Assembly (NCBI GenBank): GCA_964427595.1
Contig: CAYRUQ010000018.1
Coordinates: 1 to 27,801, forward strand
Source: Enterosoma sp964427595
Lineage (GTDB): Bacteria; Bacillota_I; Bacilli_A; RFN20; CAG-288
Reading direction: 5' to 3'
Length of the DNA stretch: 27,801 nucleotides
A program made the position numbers and the translations under genes. How positions within the stretch are numbered: position 1 is the stretch's first letter; each line of letters opens with the position of its first letter. Below are positions 1 to 7,399 of the stretch, in pieces. The notes under the pieces are model-generated. The model saw nothing but the letters and a program-made list of their open reading frames with translations. It had not been told where the DNA came from and did no database searches.

Positions 1-16
1 TTGCTCAAAACAGAAA

Positions 17-40
17 TTTAACACCACATTTTAGGGGTTG
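17..40. repeat. Copy 1 of a short dispersed motif (second copy near 26215)
   Basis: TTAACACCACATT followed by TTAGGGGTT occurs here, and a near-identical stretch (with AT inserted and G to A) forms the left arm of the hairpin at 26215-26258. This copy has no matching right arm in view. It lies just downstream of the end of the minus-strand Rnf operon, while copy 2 lies just downstream of the plus-strand nrd operon. It may be a transposable-element end, a small dispersed repeat or a terminator remnant; I cannot tell which. Otherwise 1-85 shows no gene. Confidence 0.35.
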
Positions 41-85
41 CGTCGAAAAACAGGTAATATAGCAAAAAGGAAAGAAAAAAGAACT

Positions 86-625
86 TTAGAATCTCCGTTT
101 TTTTTCACTCTCTTTGAAAGCTTTCGGAAGCCTTGATATCAGTACCTTATCAATCAAAGCGATGAGAAAACCAGTAACTGCACTTAAGGGAGCTAAAACA
201 ACTAGATACAAAAAGATGGTCGGTGTTTCAAAAAGGATGGCGTAAGAAACAAGTTGACCGATCGCATGAGCGATAGAAGAGGTGATGGAATTAGCATAAA
301 TCGAGGTCTTAATCACCTTATATGTGATAAAAGAGAAGATCAAAGCCAGAATGCCTCCTCCTAAAGAAAGAAGAAAAGCTGGCCCAAATCCGCTGATGAT
401 TAACCCCGTTAAGATGATCTTAAGAACATAAACGACAAAGTAATAATAAAAACCATAGTAATAGAGCGTGAATACTAAAGGAAGATTAGCAAGTCCCCAT
501 CTGAATCCAGGAACTGCGACGATAGTAGGGATGAATCCTTCCACATAGTGAAGAATCAAAGAAAGAGCAAGAAGAAAAGCAGAGATCACTATCGAATAGA
601 CATTGAATTTTTTTAAGCGTCCCAT
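86..625 (-). CDS. eetB: EetB-like / Gx transporter family (heptaprenyl diphosphate synthase component I) membrane protein
   Basis: A 179-residue hydrophobic protein with about five membrane segments. After an N-terminal helix it carries GFRWGLANLPLVFTLYYYG (about residues 41-59), the GxxxGLANxxxLxxLYxxG signature of the family often labelled heptaprenyl diphosphate synthase component I or Gx transporter, and later SSIAHAIGQLVSYAI, the usual SxxHxxGQ stretch. From family knowledge, the homologue in the Listeria flavin-based extracellular electron transfer locus is EetB, partner of EetA. Here it is the last gene of the Rnf operon and overlaps eetA by 13 nt, so the two are translationally coupled. 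A role in passing electrons or flavin/quinone across the membrane is inferred from context; the enzymatic name is probably misleading. The C-terminus ends in a basic tail. Confidence 0.8.
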   Translation of the reverse strand: MGRLKKFNVYSIVISAFLLALSLILHYVEGFIPTIVAVPGFRWGLANLPLVFTLYYYGFYYYFVVYVLKIILTGLIISGFGPAFLLSLGGGILALIFSFITYKVIKTSIYANSITSSIAHAIGQLVSYAILFETPTIFLYLVVLAPLSAVTGFLIALIDKVLISRLPKAFKESEKKRRF

Positions 626-1116
626 TCTGGTAGTCCTCCACCCATCACAATCGACACTTGGAAGTAATTAGGAAGACAAACTAAAGGCGCATAAGTGGAA
701 TAGGTGCGCCCTAATTGCGAACAGATATGACGAGGTGATTCTTCTTTGGTGATCTCAACTGAATAATCGGAGTACAAAGTCACTTCCATCACATCTCCGT
801 AAAACTGGAAGTAATTTCCTTCACCTAGATAAATCTCGCCATCTTCTCTAGTGAACGAAATGACATAAGTACCTTCTTCTGGGAAAGGGATAGTCGTCTT
901 TTTATCAGGATCATTCTTGTCATAAAGAAGAACATTTGCGTATTTGATTTGAACATATAACTCGGTTGATTGAGGAAGAGAAAACCAAGTAATTAAGACG
1001 ATTAAGAAAACTAAAATAACTGAAAAAAGAACCGACAATATGTCTCTTAATGGACGGAAATGAAGTCGATTATCATCGCAAAGACCATCAGTCAGTTCTT
1101 TTTCTATTTTGTTCAT
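613..1116 (-). CDS. eetA: EetA-like protein: membrane anchor plus extracytosolic NusG_II domain
   Basis: A 167-residue protein with a single membrane segment (about residues 25-47) followed by an outside domain of the NusG_II type. The family hallmark is visible near the C-terminus: Cys132-x3-Gly136, then LVCLPN with Cys147, matching the usual CxxxG...CLPN ending; the two cysteines could form a disulfide outside. This fold is named after an inserted domain of NusG but has no transcription role here. Proteins of this architecture sit beside Gx-family membrane proteins in Gram-positive extracellular electron transfer loci (EetA) and beside Rnf clusters in Firmicutes. It starts 7 nt after rnfA and overlaps eetB. 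The redox role is inferred from neighbours. Confidence 0.75.
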   Translation of the reverse strand: MNKIEKELTDGLCDDNRLHFRPLRDILSVLFSVILVFLIVLITWFSLPQSTELYVQIKYANVLLYDKNDPDKKTTIPFPEEGTYVISFTREDGEIYLGEGNYFQFYGDVMEVTLYSDYSVEITKEESPRHICSQLGRTYSTYAPLVCLPNYFQVSIVMGGGLPEWDA

Positions 1117-1123
1117 CTAGTTG

Positions 1124-1696
1124 TCAGAAACTTAAAGCAGCAAAAGCTAAGATGATGATGCAAGAGGAGATCAAAATCAATGGTTCCCCTTTAAATCCTT
1201 TAGGGGCATTAGAGATAGCGATTCTATCTCTGATAGGGATGAAGACTAAGATAGAAACTAAATATCCAAAAGGAAGACCGACAATATTAGCTAGTAATAA
1301 AGAAAGAGAAGGAGAATCACCAGCCAAAGTGAGAACGGATAAAGCGACGGCGAAGATCGCACTCGAAAGAAGGACTCTCACTCCTTCTTCTTTAAATAAG
1401 GTATGAGCATTTTGGAAAGGTATTGTTAACAGGTAGAAGAGTAAAGCAACCAAGACCATCACACCTACTAAAATAAGAACATAAAAGTAAGATATATCGG
1501 TAAAGAAATCCTCTAAATAAGAGATCCCATAGCTAGCTAGAGCAAGAAGTAAAGCAGCGATGAAATAATAAAGAAGAAGTAAAACACGACCTTTATCTTC
1601 TTTTTTAACTAAAGAAGTTGCGGTTGAAACACCTTTACCAGCTAAGAAGAGATTGCTCACAAATAATGAGGTGAAAAATCCAGCCAGGAATTCCAT
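1124..1696 (-). CDS. rnfA: RnfA-like membrane subunit lacking the conserved Fe-S cysteines
   Basis: 190 residues, the normal RnfA/NqrE length, with six membrane segments. The family pattern is kept at the C-terminus (IRDRI...APKGFKGEPL, then a last helix). RnfA and RnfE normally build a [2Fe-2S] site inside the membrane using one Cys in an LGxCP motif and one in an NCxxLG motif from each subunit. By alignment by eye, LGICPFLG is replaced by KGVSTATS (Ser24 at the Cys position) and NCAVLGVAL by SSAIFAVAL (Ser113). The only Cys in the protein is about residue 180, in the last helix. The frame is intact and the length normal, so this looks like a working variant, not decay. It lies 1 nt after rnfE. 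Confidence 0.85.
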   Translation of the reverse strand: MEFLAGFFTSLFVSNLFLAGKGVSTATSLVKKEDKGRVLLLLYYFIAALLLALASYGISYLEDFFTDISYFYVLILVGVMVLVALLFYLLTIPFQNAHTLFKEEGVRVLLSSAIFAVALSVLTLAGDSPSLSLLLANIVGLPFGYLVSILVFIPIRDRIAISNAPKGFKGEPLILISSCIIILAFAALSF

Positions 1697-1697
1697 A

Positions 1698-2372
1698 TCA
1701 TTCTCCCTTCTGTAAAGCGACTAACCGCTTGTTGTTGATATAACCGACCACACAACCATGGAAACCAGAGAATAAACCGGTGAAAAGAAGGCCACCAAAA
1801 GGTTGAGCTAAAAACGGAATAGTGAAGTCAAATAAATGAACATAACCTTGAGTTCCATCAGGGAAGGAGAATGCTAACTCACCAGTCGCTAAAATCTCTC
1901 TGAAGAAGGCGATTAAACATAAAGCGAAAAGGAAACCTAATCCAGAACCGATTGAATCCGCTAAAGCTTCACCCGGTTTAAGTGTTAAAGCCTCTTTGCC
2001 TTTGAAAAGATAAATAGAAGAGACAGCTGCAAAAGGAACAACTCCCGTCACCAAAGTATTTGAATAATCAGAATAAGTCTCAAGTCCGATAGAAGGATAA
2101 AAAGCAGCGAGAAGGAAACTAACGAGAGTTGAGGTAAAAGCACATATCAAGATAGCGATGAGACAAGAGACGAAATGATCGATCTTATTCCTCAATAATG
2201 AGATAACAAACTCAGTGATAACAAGACTGACTAAAACGATAAGAGAAATCACTACTGCATTAGAGAGACAAGTCGTTGCTAAAACAGCCAAAGTGAGACC
2301 TAAGAAAAGAGATAAGACCGGGTTTTTAACATAGAGACCATCGATAAAGATCTTTAATTTTTTCTTCATCAT
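1698..2372 (-). CDS. rnfE: RnfE-like membrane subunit lacking the conserved Fe-S cysteines
   Basis: A 224-residue RnfE/NqrD-type protein with six membrane segments. The N-terminal NPVLSLFLGL (residues 17-26) matches the family's NPV...LGLCP stretch, but the expected Cys is Thr27. The second expected Cys (the NCIxLGRxEAF motif) corresponds to SSIYLFKGKEA, with Ser119 in place of Cys. The later FxREILATGE segment is well kept. The start is ATGATG with AAAGGAG upstream; its first codon overlaps the rnfG stop by 4 nt. Cys35 and Cys70 exist but are not at family positions. Known role: partner of RnfA in the transmembrane core of the ion-pumping Rnf/Nqr complexes. Without the Fe-S ligands the electron path must differ. 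Confidence 0.87.
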   Translation of the reverse strand: MMKKKLKIFIDGLYVKNPVLSLFLGLTLAVLATTCLSNAVVISLIVLVSLVITEFVISLLRNKIDHFVSCLIAILICAFTSTLVSFLLAAFYPSIGLETYSDYSNTLVTGVVPFAAVSSIYLFKGKEALTLKPGEALADSIGSGLGFLFALCLIAFFREILATGELAFSFPDGTQGYVHLFDFTIPFLAQPFGGLLFTGLFSGFHGCVVGYINNKRLVALQKGE

Positions 2373-2878
2373 GAACTCCTTTCTGCCACATCACTTAAAG
2401 CTGCGATGACCGCATCTTCCATGCAACTATAAGTGATCGTCGTACCCGCACTGATGTTATCGATGCTATCAGTGAGACTATATCCGACAAATAAATCGCT
2501 GTTATCAGCGCTAGAAGCCATGTTCACCCCTCTTGAATCAGCATTGATATTCTCAAGATACAGGTAGTGAGAAACGACTAAATCAGTGATGCCGATAGCA
2601 AAACGAAGAGAACCCCAAGTCCCATCAGTAGAATGAAGCTGATAAAAATAAGAGTCTCCGTTATCAATTTCAGCTCCATATTCGATAAGCGAGGAAGAGA
2701 AGCCATCAAGGCGAGTGACTCTCACATCATCACCAAACATCGTGAAGACTGCTGATGGGACATTGGTGTTGATATTCTCAGTGATGATATCTTTCGTAGC
2801 AAAATAAACTCCGATTGAAGCACCAGCGACTATGATGGTGGTTGATAAAACAGAGATGATTTTAGCTAGTGTCTTCAT
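2369..2878 (-). CDS. rnfG: RnfG-like flavin-carrying subunit with an altered flavinylation motif
   Basis: About 169 residues from the ATG at 2878, which overlaps the rnfD stop (ATGA) and has GGTGAG upstream; the open frame extends further upstream but that part lies inside rnfD. One N-terminal membrane helix (about residues 7-27) is followed by an extracytosolic FMN-binding domain. RnfG normally carries FMN bound to a Thr in the ApbE target motif D-x3-(S/T)-G-A-(T/S). Here the site reads DNISAGTTITY: Asp140, Gly145 and acceptor Thr147 are present, but Ala is replaced by Thr146 and the (S/T) by Ala144. The protein is short for RnfG but the domain appears complete. No apbE gene is in the window. 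Confidence 0.8.
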   Translation of the reverse strand: MKTLAKIISVLSTTIIVAGASIGVYFATKDIITENINTNVPSAVFTMFGDDVRVTRLDGFSSSLIEYGAEIDNGDSYFYQLHSTDGTWGSLRFAIGITDLVVSHYLYLENINADSRGVNMASSADNSDLFVGYSLTDSIDNISAGTTITYSCMEDAVIAALSDVAERSS

Positions 2879-4026
2879 GATAAACTCACCCCCGTATTCG
2901 TATATCCATAGGCGAGACCGACAGATAAGACAGCCATGAATAAAACTAAAGTAGTAAGCCAAGGCACCAAGGTCTTATTAGTTCTGCCAGTGAATATCTT
3001 GTCAATCAAAGGAGTGAGCAAGTTAGCAATCAAAATCGAATAAGCGACACCTTCTGGTGAAGCTGTATATAGACGAATCAGCATCGTGAAGAAAGCAGCT
3101 ATCAAAGCAAAAGTGATCTTTCCTGCTTTAGAAGTAGGTGAAGTGACAGGATCAGTAAGACAGAAAACACCACCAAATAAGACACCACCGAGGAAAACAT
3201 AACGAAGAGCACCTTCAAAAGCAGTGAGAGTATCTGCTCCAAAACCGATAAACATCAAAAGAGAAGAGACATAAATAGCGACGACATAAGTCAAAGTGAG
3301 ACGTAAATCGATGATTTTTCTAATAGCAAGATAGATAGCTAAGATGATGATCAAATAGGCGAAAGGTTCACCTAAAGCACCATAATAGTTCCCCATGAAC
3401 ATCTCCCATAATGAGATCTTAAAGAGAGCAGAAAATCCATTAGTAGAGATGAGACCCGGGATAGTAGATCCGGCAGAGATAGCATAAGTCAAATCAGCGG
3501 ATATTGTCGGTGTGACATCACCCAAATAAGTAGTCATATGAGCAGAGAAGACGAGTTGAGCAAAGACTCTGCCGGCGATAGCAGGGTTGAAAATATTAGA
3601 ACCAAAGCCGCCGAAGACTAATTTACAGACAAAGACAGCAAAGAAAGCGGAGATAGCTATCTCATACCACTCTAGTCCTATAGGAAGAAGAAGGACTAAG
3701 ATGACTCCGGATATATAAGAATATGAATGAGCGATATTATAGAAGTATTCCTTTATCTTAACGGAGATAGTATCATCGCTTTTCTTTCCAAAAACTTGTA
3801 GTTGCCAAATAAAGTCGGGAATAACAGAAAACAAGACACCTACAAACAAATTCTGAATAGCATATAGGCCATATTCAACATTGGTATAAAATGGACCACC
3901 CTGCAAGAAATAAAAGATATCAGCGATGACAAAAACTATGAGAAGACAACCTAATAGTTCCATCATCATCGAGAATGTGGAGCGTTTAGTTCTGATAAGA
4001 GGAGCTTTAACAATCTTATCCATCAT
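2875..4026 (-). CDS. rnfD: RnfD-like membrane subunit (NqrB/RnfD family)
   Basis: About 383 residues from the ATGATG at 4026, chosen because AGGAG lies 10 nt upstream; another ATG at 4035 has the same site too close. Multiple membrane segments and the family signature GGFGSNIFNPAIAGRVF (about residues 139-155) identify it. RnfD normally carries a covalent FMN on a Thr in an SGAT-like site; at the expected place this protein has ISAGSTIPG, with Thr188 the likely acceptor. That differs from the usual motif in the same way as RnfG (ISAGTTI). LTDPVTSPTSKAGK near residues 290-303 is also typical of the family. It starts one base short of the rnfC stop and overlaps rnfG. Confidence 0.88.
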   Translation of the reverse strand: MMDKIVKAPLIRTKRSTFSMMMELLGCLLIVFVIADIFYFLQGGPFYTNVEYGLYAIQNLFVGVLFSVIPDFIWQLQVFGKKSDDTISVKIKEYFYNIAHSYSYISGVILVLLLPIGLEWYEIAISAFFAVFVCKLVFGGFGSNIFNPAIAGRVFAQLVFSAHMTTYLGDVTPTISADLTYAISAGSTIPGLISTNGFSALFKISLWEMFMGNYYGALGEPFAYLIIILAIYLAIRKIIDLRLTLTYVVAIYVSSLLMFIGFGADTLTAFEGALRYVFLGGVLFGGVFCLTDPVTSPTSKAGKITFALIAAFFTMLIRLYTASPEGVAYSILIANLLTPLIDKIFTGRTNKTLVPWLTTLVLFMAVLSVGLAYGYTNTGVSLS

Positions 4027-4027
4027 C

Positions 4028-5320
4028 TTAGGCATTCTCCTCTCTCTTAGCTTTGATGACCTGGCCTTTGGCTAATTGAACATTAGATGAAACATTGATC
4101 TTAGAAGGACAAACATAAGAGCAAAGTCCACAATTGATGCACTTATCGGCTTCTAAAGCGACCAGTCTCTTGATGTCTTTCTTCTTTAAAGCCATTTGAA
4201 TCTGAACAGGTTGAAGATCCATCGGACACTGGTTACAGCACTCTCCGCAGTGCATACAAGGTTCTGGTTTCTTCATCTTGTTTAACATGACTATGACTCC
4301 ACCCGTCTCTAAACAGATGACGAAATCATCTTTGAAGGTATGAGCAGTCATCGGACCACCATCAAGAAGGACTGTCTCTTTATTAGTGCTTTTACCTCCG
4401 CAGAAATTGATCAAGTCGGAAGCTAAGACATAAGCAGGAGTGAAGATAGTTTGAGGTTTATTGACTAAACCAGCGACTGTCAAACATCTAGTCACCGGGA
4501 CTGTTCCATAAAGGAAAGTCTCACCTAACATGATCATCGTGTAAAGATTGTTGACGATGACACCCGCTTCAATCGGAAGCGTCTTATATTCTTTATGAAC
4601 GATATGACGGACGATATTTCTCTCATAACCGATAGGATAGATGTCAGGAATTTTAACTATCTCAACAGGAAGACCTTGGAATTTCTTTAAACATCTTTCT
4701 GCTTCCCTAATCAACTTAGGTTTGTTCTCTTTGATAGCGATAAAGACTTTCTTAGCATTTGAGATTTTAAGAAGGTAGGGAAAAGCTTCAAAAGCTAAAT
4801 CCATATGTTCAAGTCCCATCTGATAATCCGAATTGAGATAAGGTTCACATTCGACAGCGTTGACGATGATGTAATCGCACTTATTTTGATACTTCAAATA
4901 AGTAGGAAAGCCTGCTCCACCAAAGCCTACGCATCCTGAGTATTTGATGGCATCTCTGATCTCGGCTGGAGAGCATTCTGCCACTTTGTTTAGTGGTTTT
5001 CTTAACTCGAAGGTTCCTTTATGATCGTTTTTAATTACAAAAGCAGTCTTGAGTCCGTCAGCAAAAGGCATCCTTTTCTTGTCGACAATCTGTCCAGAGA
5101 CACTGGAAAACACAGGGAACTTATCTTCATCAACAGCTAGAATTGTTCCCCTAAATACATAGTCTCCGACCTTGCGCAACTCTTTAAGAGGAACGCCATT
5201 TCTGGTGAGAGGCGCATATACAAAATCAGGGTCAAAACTGACATAATGTTGATTGATTGTCTGTTCTTTACAACCCGGAATATTGAGCGCTCGTTCAGAT
5301 TTAAACAAATTGATGCTCAT
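4028..5320 (-). CDS. rnfC: RnfC-like peripheral NADH/flavin and [4Fe-4S] subunit
   Basis: A 430-residue soluble subunit expected on the inner face of the membrane. Order: an N-terminal RnfC domain; the nucleotide/FMN-binding part with GCVGFGGAGFPTYLKY then VNAVECEPYLNSD (about residues 129-165), matching the RnfC/NuoF pattern; a SLBB-like part; and two ferredoxin-type clusters, Cys355-358-361-365 and Cys394-397-400-404, both CxxCxxCxxxCP. All eight ligands are present, in contrast to RnfA/RnfE. First gene of the operon, with AGGAAA 6-8 nt before its ATG and a promoter at 5341-5369. In Rnf complexes this subunit exchanges electrons with NAD(H). RnfB, the ferredoxin-facing subunit, is absent from the cluster. 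Confidence 0.93.
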   Translation of the reverse strand: MSINLFKSERALNIPGCKEQTINQHYVSFDPDFVYAPLTRNGVPLKELRKVGDYVFRGTILAVDEDKFPVFSSVSGQIVDKKRMPFADGLKTAFVIKNDHKGTFELRKPLNKVAECSPAEIRDAIKYSGCVGFGGAGFPTYLKYQNKCDYIIVNAVECEPYLNSDYQMGLEHMDLAFEAFPYLLKISNAKKVFIAIKENKPKLIREAERCLKKFQGLPVEIVKIPDIYPIGYERNIVRHIVHKEYKTLPIEAGVIVNNLYTMIMLGETFLYGTVPVTRCLTVAGLVNKPQTIFTPAYVLASDLINFCGGKSTNKETVLLDGGPMTAHTFKDDFVICLETGGVIVMLNKMKKPEPCMHCGECCNQCPMDLQPVQIQMALKKKDIKRLVALEADKCINCGLCSYVCPSKINVSSNVQLAKGQVIKAKREENA

Positions 5321-5340
5321 TCTTATTTCCTCTAGCTCTC

Positions 5341-5369
5341 ATTATACCTTGAAAAGGGTTCTTTCTTAA
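5341..5369 (-). promoter_or_regulatory. Promoter of the rnf-eet operon
   Basis: On the minus strand a perfect TATAAT (5341-5346) has TTAAGA (5364-5369) 17 bp upstream (4 of 6 to TTGACA). Transcription would begin near 5333, leaving a very short leader that opens almost directly into the AGGAAA ribosome site of rnfC. Confidence 0.55.
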
Positions 5370-5644
5370 TAAGTATTTTACTGAGCTTGACTCTTGTTAA
5401 ATAATTTTAAAAATGACAGTTTTTAATTAAAATTCATCTTCTTAAAAGCTATTAATCAAATCATAGTCGTAAATAAAAATCTTTTTTCTACTCATAGTAA
5501 TTACATTAAAAACGATAAATAGAACAAATATCCATCTTATAGACTTATAGTTGAGTTTGTTTTTCTTATAAGACAATTGATAACTACTTTAGTTTTACGA
5601 TTATATCTTCAAACACATATGAATACTATTAATTAACTGCCACT
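5370..5644. other. AT-rich intergenic stretch without a gene
   Basis: About 275 nt between the rnf promoter and the terminator of the next operon. Very AT-rich, with no open frame of note and no riboswitch-like conserved core that I recognise. It is upstream DNA of the rnf promoter and could hold regulator sites, but I see no clear repeat. Confidence 0.5.
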
Positions 5645-5674
5645 AAAAAAGATTACGACAGCAACATCGTAGTC
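5645..5674 (-). terminator. Rho-independent terminator of the plcC-like/pduL operon
   Basis: GATTACGA (5651-5658) pairs with TCGTAGTC (5667-5674) over 8 bp with one G-T pair and an 8-nt loop. On the minus strand the hairpin is followed by six T (5645-5650). It lies 7 nt after the stop codon at 5681. Confidence 0.75.
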
Positions 5675-5680
5675 TATCAA

Positions 5681-6670
5681 TCACTTATCAGTTATTAGGG
5701 TTTCTCTTTTATAAGTCCACTTAGAACCGACTGGTTCACCATAATAATCCAGTCCGTTGATATAACGATTGAATACTTCATAATTGAATCCGTTCTTCAA
5801 GATATCGTAATAACAAGACTCAAGTATTGAAGCAGCCCTATTAGATAATTCTGAGAACGATTCATTTCTGATAGTTCCAGTAACCGGATCTTTCCAGGAT
5901 TCTTTTTCTGAGTTTAGAACTCTCGAATCAGCTGTCTCTGGATTCATATAGAGAGCACCAAGAGAATTCTTACCGACTATCTTTGACTTCAGCTTACCAT
6001 GATGATTCATGAAATTGACCACCGCATGCATATTCTTAACTGCACAGATATAGGCGTTTTTAGGTATATGATCATCGTTGAAGAATTTTCTTAAGACCGG
6101 GACTAAATTATCATTGATAACTTTCAGATAAGGAGAATTGTAAGGGATAACATCTCCAGGATGAGAAAGGAAGTATTTAAGTTTGCTTTTAGTCAGTAAG
6201 AGAGAGTCAATCTGACTTTCATAATGAGCATGAAGATAATGATAAATACCAGTTATCTTGCCATCTTCATCAAAACCTGATTGATATAAGACGAAAGGAT
6301 GAACTTCTCTATCTAAAAGATAGTGAGCGAATTGACCTAAGACAAAAGATTGGAAGATTTTCAGATTTTTAACATACTGATTACCCATCAAATCAAGTTC
6401 ATGGCATCTGTTGATCAAAAGCTGAAAATACTTCTTTGCATCGGTTTTATGAATCTTATTACCGAGTCTCTTCTTAGCGGTTAAAAGATGTGGAGCATGA
6501 AAGGGAACGATACCGATATAGAAAAAAGGATCAGGGCCTTGTGTTCCCAAAGCAAGAGCATCAAAATTGCCGATTATAAAAGGACTATCCAAAGCTGAAT
6601 CAAAGTTCTCTTCATCAGCTTTGATAGAGAAACGTTTGACGAGTAAATAATGGGCAATCAGATTAGGCAT
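5681..6670 (-). CDS. Zinc-dependent phospholipase C-like protein (Zn_dep_PLPC family)
   Basis: 329 residues. The start MPNLIAHYLLVKRF and the following GTQGPDPFFY (about residues 43-52) are typical of Firmicutes proteins in the zinc-dependent phospholipase C/S1-P1 nuclease superfamily. The FGQFAHYLLDREVHPF-like stretch (here LGQFAHYLLDREVHPF, about residues 112-127) supplies several His/Asp that would bind zinc. No signal peptide is visible, so it is probably cytosolic and its true substrate is uncertain; many such proteins are annotated by fold only. Its ATG overlaps the pduL stop by one base (TAATG), so they are co-translated, and a good terminator follows. Confidence 0.75.
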   Translation of the reverse strand: MPNLIAHYLLVKRFSIKADEENFDSALDSPFIIGNFDALALGTQGPDPFFYIGIVPFHAPHLLTAKKRLGNKIHKTDAKKYFQLLINRCHELDLMGNQYVKNLKIFQSFVLGQFAHYLLDREVHPFVLYQSGFDEDGKITGIYHYLHAHYESQIDSLLLTKSKLKYFLSHPGDVIPYNSPYLKVINDNLVPVLRKFFNDDHIPKNAYICAVKNMHAVVNFMNHHGKLKSKIVGKNSLGALYMNPETADSRVLNSEKESWKDPVTGTIRNESFSELSNRAASILESCYYDILKNGFNYEVFNRYINGLDYYGEPVGSKWTYKRETLITDK

Positions 6671-7314
6671 TAGAACTCCTCAGCTACAATCTCACCAAAT
6701 ACTCCTTTAGATGCACCACCGACAGCATTAGCTTCATCAGTATCGATGTGCATGGCTAAAGCATAAGATTCAGATACACGGATGACGACATCACCTAAAA
6801 TGGCGCTTCTACCATTAGCAGACTTGATCTTAACAGCGACGATCTGTCCGTTAGTGACGCCGAATTCCTCAGCATCTTTAGGAGTCATATGAATATGTCT
6901 TTTGGCGATAATCATTCCTTCAGGAATATCAACAGAATTACCATTTAAAGGATTGACTAAAGTGCAAGGACAAGAACCTTTGGTATCACCAGATTCACGG
7001 ATAGGAACATCAGCCTTGAGACTTCTAGCTTCAGTCATGGAAATCTCGACTTGGTCAGACTTGCGGCAAGGACCTAAAATGGAGAGATTTTTAAGGGTGA
7101 AATCTTTCTTTTCAAGCTCGCCAGTGACTTTATTTTTAATAGTGGCATGATAAACAACATCGAGTCTCTGATTAGTAGCAAACTGACCAGGTTGAGAGAG
7201 CATATTTCTGACGGTGAGTTCAAAACCTTCACCGAAAAGCTTCTCTAAAGTCTCTTTACAAACATGGATATGATGAGCGGAAGTTTCGACTACAAATTGC
7301 TTATTTTCTAACAT
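6670..7314 (-). CDS. pduL: PduL-type phosphate acyltransferase (phosphotransacetylase)
   Basis: 214 residues, the full length of the short PduL family, unrelated in fold to Pta. It interconverts acyl-CoA and acyl-phosphate, commonly acetyl-CoA to acetyl-phosphate ahead of acetate kinase. Visible marks: N-terminal AHHIHV (His14, His15, His17), SQPGQFA, the phosphate-binding ILGPCRKSDQVEIS, a second metal motif AKRHIHMTP, and HIDTDEANA near the end. The usual SARHIHLS has His in place of Arg here (SAHHIHV). No microcompartment shell genes or encapsulation peptide are seen, so it probably serves general fermentation in the cytosol. SD GAGGT lies about 9 nt before the ATG. Confidence 0.9.
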   Translation of the reverse strand: MLENKQFVVETSAHHIHVCKETLEKLFGEGFELTVRNMLSQPGQFATNQRLDVVYHATIKNKVTGELEKKDFTLKNLSILGPCRKSDQVEISMTEARSLKADVPIRESGDTKGSCPCTLVNPLNGNSVDIPEGMIIAKRHIHMTPKDAEEFGVTNGQIVAVKIKSANGRSAILGDVVIRVSESYALAMHIDTDEANAVGGASKGVFGEIVAEEF

Positions 7315-7333
7315 TGTAAATACCTCACAAAAA

Positions 7334-7342
7334 ATTGTAGCA
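7334..7342 (-). promoter_or_regulatory. Extended -10 promoter before pduL
   Basis: Minus-strand TGCTACAAT (7334-7342): a TACAAT -10 box preceded by the TGn extension. No convincing -35 box at 17 bp, as is common for extended -10 promoters. The spacing to the pduL ribosome site fits. Confidence 0.45.
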
Positions 7343-7399
7343 CACGACTATAAAACGGAAGTGAAAAACTGATATTTTTTGTATCTATAGAAAGATTGA

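Noticed and set aside
1050..1406. Plus-strand frame opposite rnfA/eetA
   Set aside because: Shadow of the strongly supported minus-strand genes; low-complexity basic protein.
4028..5320. RnfC ferredoxin domain as a hidden RnfB
   Set aside because: The two CxxCxxCxxxCP clusters are standard RnfC; there is no RnfB N-terminal helix or Cys-rich domain.
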